From a virus: a DNA stretch of 64,000 nt. The position numbers were made by a program, and so were the translations under genes. The stretch spans positions 1 to 64,000 of IMG/VR virus record IMGVR_UViG_3300042516_002090; one strand, given 5' to 3'. This document shows, piece after piece, positions 57,692 to 64,000 of this stretch. The stretch's first letter is position 1. The number at the start of each line of letters is the position of its first letter. The notes beneath the pieces were generated by a model. The model was not told the origin of the DNA. It searched no databases and saw only the letters and a program-made list of their open reading frames with translations.

Positions 57692-59606
57692 GGTATCCAT
57701 CTACAAAGACTTCAATGACCTGCAAGGACACACGATTAGTGTACTGGGCGCACTTGAACGAATTAGGACTGGAAAATCAAAGGCACTTGTTGAGAAGGCG
57801 AGGGAAGCCAAGACCAAGAAAGAGGCGGACGAATTAAAAAAGAAACTCCCCGCAGTTTGTTTCAGTGGAACTTTTTCCAAAAGGAAAGACTCTGAGCTGC
57901 TCGAACACTCCGGATACATCGTGTTGGACTTCGATAACGTGTCAGATATGGCCCAAAAACGAAGCGAATTGTGTTCGATGAGGTATATTACCGCTGTTTG
58001 GGAATCACCCTCAGGAAAAGGCTTAAAAGCGCTCGTCCAAATAGAGTGGAAAACCAAGCATAAGGAACACTTTGACGCTTTGATGGAAGAAATGCCCGAC
58101 ATTGACAAGACCGGTCGCAATGTTTCTCGCCTGTGCTTTGAGTCGTATGATACCAATCTTTGGTACAACGAGAACGCTGAAGTGTACACAAAGCTTCCTG
58201 TAAAAAAGGAAGATAGGAGGTTGCCCCAACAGACAACTACCGAGACTATTAACGACGACGACAAGATATTTCAAAATCTTCTTGCGTGGATGACATCTAA
58301 GGGTGATGCGTTCCGTGAAGGCGAAAGGAACCACTTTGTATTCAAGTTAGCTGCGAGTTGCTGCCGCTTTGGGATGATGGAGGAAACTTGCTACAGCTTA
58401 ATGATGATGCACGTTACTCCAAACTCTAGCTTCAGTCAAAAGGAATGCAGGCAAGCCATCCGTAGTGCTTACCGGGCCAACATGAATCAGTGGAATACTG
58501 CTGAGTTCACTAAAGACCAACTGGTTACAAAGAGTAACCACAAGGAGGTAGAGATCGTAATCACCGCAGAAGATGCGGAGAATATCGCCGCAGAAGATGT
58601 CATTTATGCTGAAGAAGTGTTTGAGCAGGCATCTGAGATTTACCACAAGGGCTATCAGGCAGCAATGCCGCTTGGCGTTCCGCTCCTAGACAAACACTTC
58701 AAAAGAGTTAAAGGCGAATTAACAATTGTTTCCGGAATCGGAAACTATGGTAAGTCTTCGTTTATGAAGTGGGAGATGATATTCCGCATGGTCAAGTTTG
58801 GGGAGAAGGTTGCCATATTTACTCCCGAGGAATTGCCCGCTGAGCAGTTCTATCATGACCTAGTCGAGATTTACTTTGGAAAGGACTGCACACCCAACAA
58901 TTACCACAGACCGAGTTACGAGTCTTACAAGAAGGTGTATGATATGATTGGACAACACATCTTCATGGTGTATCCAAAGAACGTAAGCCCGACTCCTGAC
59001 TATGTCAAGGAAGTCTTCCTAAGCATGATCATCAAGCATGGAGTAGACCGAGTAGTAATCGACCCGTTCAACCAAATGGCAAACGACTACAGCAAGGGCG
59101 GTGGTCGCAGCGACAAGTACCTTGAGACATTTCTATCCGACTGCACAAGGTTTGCAAGAAAAAACAACGTGTACTTCGATATTGTGGTCCACCCGCACAA
59201 GATGAGAAAAGGAGACGACGGCAACTACCCATGCCCGGAGGTGTTTGACCTTGCCGATGGGGCGATGTGGAACAACAAGGCTGACAACATCATCATTTAC
59301 CATCGTCCTGTCGCTCAGACAGCCCCCGAAAGTCCACTGTGTGAGTTTCACTCCAAGAAGATCCGTAGACAGAAGATAGTGGGGATAAAGGGCTTCTTTG
59401 ACTTTGAACTCGTAAGGTCTACTCGCAGGTTCACGTTCGAGGGCGTCGATTACCTTCAACAGGCGATCGAGGGTAAGTATGTGCAAGCTGAAATTAAACA
59501 GCCAGCCGCGATAAAGCCGAACAAGAGTTGGACTGATTCGAAAGAGGCAAAGGAATGGAACGAGGAGCCAGGACACCCGAACGGGTATAAAGAGGCTTGG
59601 GAGTAA
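57660..59606 (+). CDS. primase-helicase (BT4734/VirE-like plus DnaB-like)
   Basis: 648 residues from ATG 57660 (or ATG 57669); longer frames overlap the initiator gene. The N-terminal region (KVSIYKDFNDLQGHTISVLG, SGYIVLDFDNVSD, AVWESPSGKGLKALVQI) is the BT4734/VirE_N type, primase-like, common in Bacteroidota elements. A helical linker (FREGERNHFVFKLAASCCRF) follows. The C-terminal half is a RecA-type helicase with Walker A SGIGNYGKSSF (about residue 360), FTPEELPAEQF, Walker B DRVVIDPFNQM (about 465) and a DnaB-like IVVHPHKM motif. It should unwind and prime phage DNA. Confidence 0.75.
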   Translation: MTQMTQGINGKVSIYKDFNDLQGHTISVLGALERIRTGKSKALVEKAREAKTKKEADELKKKLPAVCFSGTFSKRKDSELLEHSGYIVLDFDNVSDMAQKRSELCSMRYITAVWESPSGKGLKALVQIEWKTKHKEHFDALMEEMPDIDKTGRNVSRLCFESYDTNLWYNENAEVYTKLPVKKEDRRLPQQTTTETINDDDKIFQNLLAWMTSKGDAFREGERNHFVFKLAASCCRFGMMEETCYSLMMMHVTPNSSFSQKECRQAIRSAYRANMNQWNTAEFTKDQLVTKSNHKEVEIVITAEDAENIAAEDVIYAEEVFEQASEIYHKGYQAAMPLGVPLLDKHFKRVKGELTIVSGIGNYGKSSFMKWEMIFRMVKFGEKVAIFTPEELPAEQFYHDLVEIYFGKDCTPNNYHRPSYESYKKVYDMIGQHIFMVYPKNVSPTPDYVKEVFLSMIIKHGVDRVVIDPFNQMANDYSKGGGRSDKYLETFLSDCTRFARKNNVYFDIVVHPHKMRKGDDGNYPCPEVFDLADGAMWNNKADNIIIYHRPVAQTAPESPLCEFHSKKIRRQKIVGIKGFFDFELVRSTRRFTFEGVDYLQQAIEGKYVQAEIKQPAAIKPNKSWTDSKEAKEWNEEPGHPNGYKEAWE

Positions 59607-59647
59607 TGAAAAAAACCATATCGGGTATAAATTTAACAGTTTTTTTC

Positions 59648-59678
59648 TTGCACAAAAGAAACATATATGCTAGATTTG
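59648..59678 (+). promoter_or_regulatory. promoter of SSB gene
   Basis: TTG at 59648-59650, 20 bases, TAGATTTG at 59671-59678, 33 bases before the ATG. Unlike most promoters here it leaves a normal short leader, AT-rich (ACCAATTAATTAATC). Confidence 0.6.
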
Positions 59679-59711
59679 CGAAACATAACCAATTAATTAA
59701 TCATAAAAATT

Positions 59712-60344
59712 ATGGGATTAAATCAAGGTGGTTCATCAAACCGTACTTACCTCAGCATATCTGGCGGTAAGATTGCCAAGCGAGTTCCTGAAGGAACGGC
59801 TGGCTCAATTAAGTGTAACAGCAAGGACGGCACTAAGGTGTGGTACGAGCAGAGATTTTCTTCTCTGTCTGGCTACATAGTAGACGTGTTCAAGCGCGTA
59901 TCCGAACAGGGATATGGAGACCAACTCTGCGTGGTTCTTAGAGATGGAAGCGAGGAGTATCAGATCCAGATGCCGTGGTCTTCACGCTACTCGTCAGGAT
60001 TCTTCTTATCAATGCCGAACATCGACGCCGGCAAAGAAATTACTCTAACTCCGTGGTCTAAAGAGATTGACGGAAAGACTCGCACGATGCTTTACCTCCG
60101 TCATGGTCAAGAGGATATCAAGTGGGGGTGGACCAAGGACAATCCTGGAAATATGCCTGAGATGAAACAAATTAAGGTGAAGGGACAAATCGTGTGGGAC
60201 GACTCAGAACGTCAAGAATTTTTTGAGAAGCACCTCAACGACATCTTCATGCCACAAGTAAAGGCTGTGAGTTCTGTAAAGAAATTAGATTCATACGCCG
60301 CTATAGCTCCTTCTGAGGACCCTGGAGACGACCTGCCATTCTAA
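59712..60344 (+). CDS. single-stranded DNA-binding protein
   Basis: 210 residues. It has a beta-rich body of the OB type (YLSISGGKIAKRVPEGTAGS, QIQMPWSSRYSSGFFLSMPN, DAGKEITLTPWSKEIDGKTR). Its disordered C-terminal tail ends in DPGDDLPF, the acidic tip with terminal Phe by which SSB proteins bind partners. Own promoter and a strong hairpin after it suggest high, separate expression. I have seen this type of SSB in phages of Bacteroidota. Confidence 0.75.
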   Translation: MGLNQGGSSNRTYLSISGGKIAKRVPEGTAGSIKCNSKDGTKVWYEQRFSSLSGYIVDVFKRVSEQGYGDQLCVVLRDGSEEYQIQMPWSSRYSSGFFLSMPNIDAGKEITLTPWSKEIDGKTRTMLYLRHGQEDIKWGWTKDNPGNMPEMKQIKVKGQIVWDDSERQEFFEKHLNDIFMPQVKAVSSVKKLDSYAAIAPSEDPGDDLPF

Positions 60345-60353
60345 CTTTAACCA

Positions 60354-60398
60354 AGGGCCGTGGCGGGGGATAAACAGGGGCGAACCTGCCGCGGCCTT
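60354..60398 (+). other. GC-rich hairpin between SSB and DnaA-like genes
   Basis: Left arm AAGGGCCGTGGCGGG (60354-60368) pairs with CCTGCCGCGGCCTT (60385-60398), about 13 pairs with G-T pairs. No T-run follows, so it is not a classical terminator. The top of the left arm and the loop include GGGGATAAAC, similar to a DnaA box on the other strand. It may stabilise the SSB mRNA or serve as a control site. Confidence 0.5.
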
Positions 60399-60411
60399 AA
60401 TCCAAACGAAC

Positions 60412-60897
60412 ATGAGATATACATTCAAAGACCTAGTGGAGCTTGTCCACGTAAACAAACGAAACGAGTTTACAAAAATTTACGAGTACTTACATAAGAT
60501 AGACAACCCTCAGGAAAACGAAATCCTTGAGAAGGTAGGAAAACACTTCGAGGTAACTCCAAAAGAAATCAAGGGAAGGAACAGATACGCTGACGTTGTA
60601 CTAGCGAGACACATGTTTATGGCGACAATCAAGGTATGCTCTACAAAAACACTTGCCGAGGTTGCAAGACTGGTAGAGAGAGACCACGCCACTGTTTGCC
60701 ACGCCATGAAGACTATCCGCATGGACTACGACTACAACCCGGCTAGAAGGAACAAGATAAGACACTTCATCGCCGACCTAGACCCAACAAGACAAGAACT
60801 TTTATTAGACTTTTTAAATGAACGGAACCCCGATATACTTGCCGCCTACGCCGTCGACACTGACCGAGTTACAGCACCTTCGGAATTTAAGGCATAA
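60412..60897 (+). CDS. DnaA domain IV-like DNA-binding protein
   Basis: 161 residues. Residues about 35-102 match the DnaA origin-binding domain: ILEKVGKHFEVTPKEIKGRN, then RYADVVLARHMFM, and VERDHATVCHAMKTI, with RDHATV at 90-95 in place of the DnaA signature RDHTTV. It has no AAA+ part, so it can bind DnaA-box-like sites but not act as DnaA alone. It may recruit or block host DnaA, or act as a phage initiator or repressor. Such stand-alone domains occur in phages of Bacteroidota. Confidence 0.7.
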   Translation: MRYTFKDLVELVHVNKRNEFTKIYEYLHKIDNPQENEILEKVGKHFEVTPKEIKGRNRYADVVLARHMFMATIKVCSTKTLAEVARLVERDHATVCHAMKTIRMDYDYNPARRNKIRHFIADLDPTRQELLLDFLNERNPDILAAYAVDTDRVTAPSEFKA

Positions 60898-61084
60898 GCT
60901 ACTCATTCAGGACATGGAATACCCAAAGCTGGGTATACACAAGCCAAAGATAAAATATGATCGTGACAAGTCTCTAATGCGTTTGATTAACGTAAGGTTG
61001 TACGAACTCACTGGTAATGATATGTATCTTTGGATCAGCGGACATTTTAATGAACTTAAAAAAATAGAAGATGGGCAGAATTGA
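60818..61084 (+). CDS. hypothetical protein
   Basis: 88 residues from ATG 60818, overlapping the DnaA-like gene by 80 bases. A start at 60914 (MEYPKLGIHKPKIKYDRDKS) with less overlap is also possible. Basic and helical (LRHKLLIQDM, SLMRLINVRLYELTGND). Not recognised. It ends inside the next gene start (14-base overlap). Confidence 0.45.
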   Translation: MNGTPIYLPPTPSTLTELQHLRNLRHKLLIQDMEYPKLGIHKPKIKYDRDKSLMRLINVRLYELTGNDMYLWISGHFNELKKIEDGQN

Positions 61085-61349
61085 AATAAAAGACGCAAAG
61101 CGCACAGTAGACGGACAGAAGGTAAACGCGTACCGGGTCCGTACTATTGGGGATAACAACGAGATACTTCAGACCTCTGAGGTGTTGAACACGATTGACA
61201 GCGTGAAAAAGCACATCAGAGCGATGGCTCTTGCTTGGAATAGTGAAGGTTATGCCGAGGTGATAGACTGCACGTATCGCGGAAAGTTTGATGGTAAAAT
61301 CATCGATCTTGAAGAGTACGACAAGCTAAAAATTGAAACAATTTCCTAA
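61071..61349 (+). CDS. YegP/DUF1508-like small protein
   Basis: 92 residues. MGRIEIKDAKRTVDGQKVNA, then YRVRTIGDNNEILQTSE, with a helix (SVKKHIRAMALAW), follows the YegP-type pattern F/Y-R-x-R-x-x-x-x-N-G/N-E-I-L-x-x-S-E. The family has no known biochemical role. The stop overlaps the next ATG as TAATG. Confidence 0.55.
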   Translation: MGRIEIKDAKRTVDGQKVNAYRVRTIGDNNEILQTSEVLNTIDSVKKHIRAMALAWNSEGYAEVIDCTYRGKFDGKIIDLEEYDKLKIETIS

Positions 61350-61495
61350 TGGACACCATTGAGTCTATCATGTACGTGCCATACAGTGTGTGTGAGGGCG
61401 GCGAAGAGAAAATAATGTATATTTGCGTACCTACTACATTGGTAATCATGAAGAGTCAACAAGTCGAAAAATCACAATTTATATTTTGGAACTAA
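61349..61495 (+). CDS. possible 48-residue protein
   Basis: ATG overlaps the previous stop (TAATG) and the frame runs to TAA at 61493-61495. The product (MDTIESIMYVPYSVCEGGEE and onward) has no recognised motif. Coupled start is the main support. A -7-like box TATATTTG (61418-61425) lies within it. Confidence 0.4.
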   Translation: MDTIESIMYVPYSVCEGGEEKIMYICVPTTLVIMKSQQVEKSQFIFWN

Positions 61496-61515
61496 AAAAG
61501 TCATTCCCAGCCTAC

Positions 61516-61734
61516 ATGTTGGAGTTACCCAACATCACCCTTACAGCATTCCTGTTTGCGTTTGTTATTGCCTTTGTGTTTTCACTTTTGGAGAAAAACT
61601 ACGCAACCGCGATTGCTTCGTTTTTGATCGTGGCATCCATCCTTCCAATTAAGTACTATATGTGGAAGAAGATAAAGGTGCAAAACGATGACAACGAAAA
61701 AAAGCATAAAGTCATCGTAATCAAAAGAAAGTGA
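61516..61734 (+). CDS. small membrane protein
   Basis: 72 residues from ATG 61516, 20 bases after the 48-residue frame. Two hydrophobic stretches (LTAFLFAFVIAFVFSLL and TAIASFLIVASILPI) and a basic cytoplasmic tail (KKIKVQNDDNEKKHKVIVIK). A longer version from TTG 61423 is rejected since it overlaps the -7-like box. Role unknown. Confidence 0.5.
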   Translation: MLELPNITLTAFLFAFVIAFVFSLLEKNYATAIASFLIVASILPIKYYMWKKIKVQNDDNEKKHKVIVIKRK

Positions 61735-61763
61735 GCAAACTAAATTGTTTGTTGATACATTTG

Positions 61764-61846
61764 CTGAGTTGTGCTTTTATAGCGCAAGTTCAGTTTGTTT
61801 TATTCATTTCGTTTGTGAAAACCGTCTCCTAAGCGAGGCGGTTTTT
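61764..61846 (+). other. tandem hairpins: terminator pair or small RNA
   Basis: Hairpin one pairs CTGAGTTGTGC (61764-61774) with GCGCAAGTTCAG (61782-61793), 11 pairs with one bulge, then TTTGTTTTATT. Hairpin two is AACCGTCTC/GAGGCGGTT (61819-61842) with TTTTT, a good terminator. A -7 match TACATTTG lies at 61756-61763 directly before hairpin one, but no -33 TTG is seen. Either two successive terminators of the preceding operon or a small RNA of about 80 bases. Confidence 0.55.
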
Positions 61847-61874
61847 GCTTTCTAGGTGATACTCATTATATTTG
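61845..61874 (+). promoter_or_regulatory. promoter of the metallophosphoesterase gene
   Basis: TTG at 61845-61847, the end of the terminator T-run, 19 bases, TATATTTG at 61867-61874; ATG 61890 after 15 bases. Terminator and promoter share bases. Confidence 0.7.
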
Positions 61875-61889
61875 CAAATATCTACCTTA

Positions 61890-62909
61890 ATGAAAAACAA
61901 CGTACAGAACTATCGCAACATCTTAAACGACACGCGAGACCTTAGTCAAAACAAAAAGATTGAATTAGAGTATGATAACGTAACGTCCGGGATCACACTT
62001 GAGTCTTTTAAACGACAGTTTCTCTCCTGGAAGAAGAACAACAAAGTAGAACCGGCAAAGAAGGCGCGGATAACTCCAAAAGCCATCGCAAACGCATTCG
62101 AGGATATCATTAATGAGCTGATTCCCGACAGCAATCCACTAGGGTTGCCTGACTCAAAGGAAAAAAGTTACAGCCCATATAAATTCCCAGTTAACCACAA
62201 TGATATCCTATTTCTCACCGACATTCACGTACCATATCACAACATCCCTGCCCTCACAGCAGCGCTCAAGTACGGACTTGAAAACGATGTCAACACAATC
62301 TACATCAACGGGGACCTCATCGACTTCTATGCGATCAGCCGGTTCCAAAAAGACCCGCGCAAGAGAGACCTCGCTTCTGAAATCTATATGGCAAGGGACT
62401 TCCTCTACACGCTGCGGAAGCTGTTCCCTACTCAAGCAATATACTTCAAGGCAGGAAACCACGACATCCGTTGGGACCACTACCTGATCAACAACGCATC
62501 AGATTTAGTTGGGATTGAAGAGTTCTCCTTGGAATCCATCTTGCATCTTAAGCAGCTCAACATCACATTTATCCCAGACAAGCAGCTTGTAAGAATGGGC
62601 AAGCTAATAGCACTGCACGGCCACGAGTTTGGGTCAAGTATGTTCAGCCCGGTAAACATCGCCCGTGGTTTATACCTTAGGGCCAAGGACAACGCAATCT
62701 GCGGACACCACCACCAGACGTCGGAGCATACCGAGCCAAATATCAACGGGAAGGTGACAACCTGCTGGTCGGTAGCCTGCCTGTGCGAGCTTCACCCTGA
62801 CTATATGCCGATTAACAAGTTCACTCACGGTTTCGCGCACGTGAAAGTGTTTGATAATGAGGAGTTTGAGGTTACAAACTACCGAATCGTAAACGGCAGG
62901 ATCAAGTAA
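61890..62909 (+). CDS. calcineurin-like metallophosphoesterase
   Basis: 339 residues from ATG 61890. The C-terminal two thirds carry all metal-binding motifs: D-x-H (Asp111, His113), GDLID (141-145), GNHD (189-192), HGHE (243-246) and GHHH (272-275). The N-terminal 100 residues are charged and may bind DNA or a partner. Family members cleave phosphomonoesters or diesters; some act as DNA nucleases of the Mre11/SbcD type. Placed in the replication module with its own promoter, between two terminators. Confidence 0.75.
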   Translation: MKNNVQNYRNILNDTRDLSQNKKIELEYDNVTSGITLESFKRQFLSWKKNNKVEPAKKARITPKAIANAFEDIINELIPDSNPLGLPDSKEKSYSPYKFPVNHNDILFLTDIHVPYHNIPALTAALKYGLENDVNTIYINGDLIDFYAISRFQKDPRKRDLASEIYMARDFLYTLRKLFPTQAIYFKAGNHDIRWDHYLINNASDLVGIEEFSLESILHLKQLNITFIPDKQLVRMGKLIALHGHEFGSSMFSPVNIARGLYLRAKDNAICGHHHQTSEHTEPNINGKVTTCWSVACLCELHPDYMPINKFTHGFAHVKVFDNEEFEVTNYRIVNGRIK

Positions 62910-62926
62910 ACCTCGTAACATTTTTA

Positions 62927-62961
62927 TGCACGTTTTTGTTACAGAACGTGTGCGTTTTTTT
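62927..62961 (+). terminator. intrinsic terminator after the phosphoesterase
   Basis: TGCACGTT (62927-62934) pairs with AACGTGTG (62945-62952) with G-T pairs at the base; loop of ten; then seven T. The next gene starts 27 bases on. Confidence 0.65.
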
Positions 62962-62987
62962 CTGTATTTTGCATAACAGGATGTGCA

Positions 62988-63230
62988 ATGGAGAACCCAA
63001 GGATCAGATACAGGAAGTTAGGCAGGGAAAAGGCGCGTGGCCTTTACCATGAGGACGGTCTTATCGAGATCGATCCAAGACTCCCTGCAAAGGAACACCT
63101 TGAGGTAATTATCCACGAATATCTTCACCACGAGTTCAAGCATTGGGAGGAGGGGCATGTTGAAGAGTATGGAATAAAAATATCCGAGTTCCTGTGGGCA
63201 TTAGGTTACAGACGCGTAAATTTGGAATGA
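62988..63230 (+). CDS. small zincin (SprT/HExxH-like)
   Basis: 80 residues. IDPRLPAKEHLEVIIHEYLH has the zinc motif H-E-x-x-H (His43, Glu44, His47), then a late EEGHVEEYG that may give the third ligand. The R/K-rich start and I-x-I-D-P lead resemble minimal metalloprotease-like proteins seen in many phages. Substrate unknown. A weak -7-like box (TATTTTG) is seen upstream. Confidence 0.6.
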   Translation: MENPRIRYRKLGREKARGLYHEDGLIEIDPRLPAKEHLEVIIHEYLHHEFKHWEEGHVEEYGIKISEFLWALGYRRVNLE

Positions 63231-63231
63231 C

Positions 63232-63483
63232 ATGAGAATTATGCTCCCGATAGTCATAGACAACGACGAGAAAAGGGTCGCCGACCTGGTTGGTTCTACG
63301 CCGGAGAAGTTCGAATGCGAGCCGGCTATTTTTTACTCCATAGATAACATTCGTCCATACCTCAATTACAAGAATCTCTGCATGATAAGCTCTGGGGGAG
63401 ACGACTTTATCGTCGGACTTTCCATGGAAGAGGTGGACGACATCATCATGAGCGACATAAGCCACATGTTTAGCGCAAATTAA
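63232..63483 (+). CDS. hypothetical acidic protein
   Basis: 83 residues, starts one base after the zincin stop. Acidic, mixed alpha/beta (MLPIVIDNDEKRVADLVGST, SSGGDDFIVGLSMEEVDDII). Not recognised; may be a partner of the zincin, since they form one unit. Confidence 0.5.
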   Translation: MRIMLPIVIDNDEKRVADLVGSTPEKFECEPAIFYSIDNIRPYLNYKNLCMISSGGDDFIVGLSMEEVDDIIMSDISHMFSAN

Positions 63484-63494
63484 TGTTAAAATTG

Positions 63495-63524
63495 TTGCAT
63501 GTTGCCACGCGTGTATTATATTTG
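63495..63524 (+). promoter_or_regulatory. promoter of the last gene in the window
   Basis: TTG at 63495-63497, 19 bases, TATATTTG at 63517-63524; ATG 63542 after 17 bases with AAATAAACGAA before it. Confidence 0.7.
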
Positions 63525-63541
63525 CCATATAAATAAACGAA

Positions 63542-64000
63542 ATGAACGATTTAGAAAGAAAAAAACGACTGATTGTGACCGCTTTGGGCGCACAACAAAT
63601 CTACGCACAGTGTCACGACGAGTGTGTGGACATGAAGTTCTTCAAGCACGATATGAAGATGCACTCCAAAAACCTTATTGCCAAGCTAGAGCGTGAGCTT
63701 ATGCCCATTTTCGGGGTGCTTGGTAACGTGGACGGAGGAGACGCATATCTAAACGCCGTTGGTATGATGGAAAACACCTTGCAGAACCTTGCAACGCTCC
63801 CTGTCGAATACTGGGCGGTAATCAACATTGCGATTAACGACATAAAAAAGCGAATCGATGAAAAGAACCAAGAAGGGGATAACGGAGTACCTGACGGAGA
63901 AGCTCATGGAGTGGAATCCGACGGTGGACAGCCAAGCGATAGCGTGGACGCTGAGCCGGAACATACCGCAGCTGAAGAGCATGAAGCAAGCGGACATTGA
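63542..64000 (+). CDS. hypothetical helical protein with acidic tail
   Basis: 152 residues; the TGA stop is at the last bases of the window, so the gene is complete. The N-terminal 100 residues are helical (DLERKKRLIVTALGAQQIYA, MKMHSKNLIAKLERELMPIF). The tail is acidic and low in complexity (EGDNGVPDGEAHGVESDGGQ, AEPEHTAAEEHEASGH). Not recognised. Confidence 0.55.
   Translation: MNDLERKKRLIVTALGAQQIYAQCHDECVDMKFFKHDMKMHSKNLIAKLERELMPIFGVLGNVDGGDAYLNAVGMMENTLQNLATLPVEYWAVINIAINDIKKRIDEKNQEGDNGVPDGEAHGVESDGGQPSDSVDAEPEHTAAEEHEASGH

Noticed and set aside
57701-58264. Minus-strand open frame of 187 codons opposite the primase-helicase
   Set aside because: Ser/Leu-rich shadow with no promoter; primase-helicase motifs on the plus strand are clear.
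61418-61425. TATATTTG as promoter of the small membrane protein
   Set aside because: Exact -7 match but no -33 element and located inside a coupled 48-codon frame; too weak to list as a promoter.
1-64000. crAss-like phage with a virion RNA polymerase
   Set aside because: The order of terminase, portal, capsid and large ejected proteins is reminiscent, but I found no DxDxDG-type polymerase motif in the 2826- or 1394-residue proteins, so I do not assign it to that group.
1-64000. Diversity-generating retroelement, integrase, CRISPR array or tRNA genes
   Set aside because: Looked for a reverse transcriptase, tyrosine or serine recombinase, regularly spaced repeats and cloverleaf genes; none seen.

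Overview
The window looks like one contiguous part of a double-stranded DNA tailed phage (podovirus-like layout) infecting a member of the Bacteroidota. The host assignment is an inference. It rests on many copies of the Bacteroidota-type promoter (a TTG at -33, about 19-21 bases, then TAnnTTTG at -7), the near absence of Shine-Dalgarno sequences, A-rich translation starts, lipoprotein signals, and a primase-helicase with a BT4734/VirE-like N-terminus. There is no integrase, tRNA, CRISPR array, insertion sequence or reverse transcriptase. No DNA polymerase is seen, and plus-strand genes continue to the right edge, so the genome probably extends further.

Layout. (1) 1-750 is non-coding and holds short direct repeats. 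(2) 751-14649, plus strand: about 40 small, tightly packed and often overlapping genes, mostly unknown. They include a gp88-like protein, a YubB-like protein, a RecB-like PD-(D/E)XK nuclease, NinB and NinG recombination proteins, a PP-loop/PAPS-reductase-like enzyme, a very small alpha/beta-hydrolase-like protein, small exported or lipid-anchored proteins, and a nested spanin-like pair. (3) 14713-56553, minus strand: the virion and lysis module. In transcription order it has small proteins, a GroES-like protein, a putative small terminase, the large terminase, portal, putative scaffold, major capsid protein, connector and tail proteins, a GNAT-like protein, large internal or ejected proteins (one of 2826 residues), a ferritin-like protein, fibres, a holin-like protein and a CHAP-domain endolysin. 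(4) 56630-64000, plus strand: the replication module, with a winged-helix initiator-like protein, primase-helicase, SSB, a DnaA-domain-IV-like protein, a metallophosphoesterase and a small zincin.

Regulation is unusually readable. A divergent promoter pair at 56558-56625 splits late from replication genes. At several operon heads the -7 box ends only 4-8 bases before the ATG, so leaderless or nearly leaderless mRNAs are expected. A strong terminator preceded by a folded leader sits 5 bases before the replication initiator ATG.

The most notable observations are RNA elements. A sequence at 3047-3099 fits a type I hammerhead self-cleaving ribozyme directly after a stop codon in the early operon. 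Two compact promoter-structure-terminator cassettes look like small RNAs: one on the minus strand at 9887-9986, opposite early genes, and one on the plus strand at 20900-20973, opposite late genes. A third, weaker candidate is at 61764-61846. Among proteins, the ferritin homologue between two ejection-type proteins stands out.
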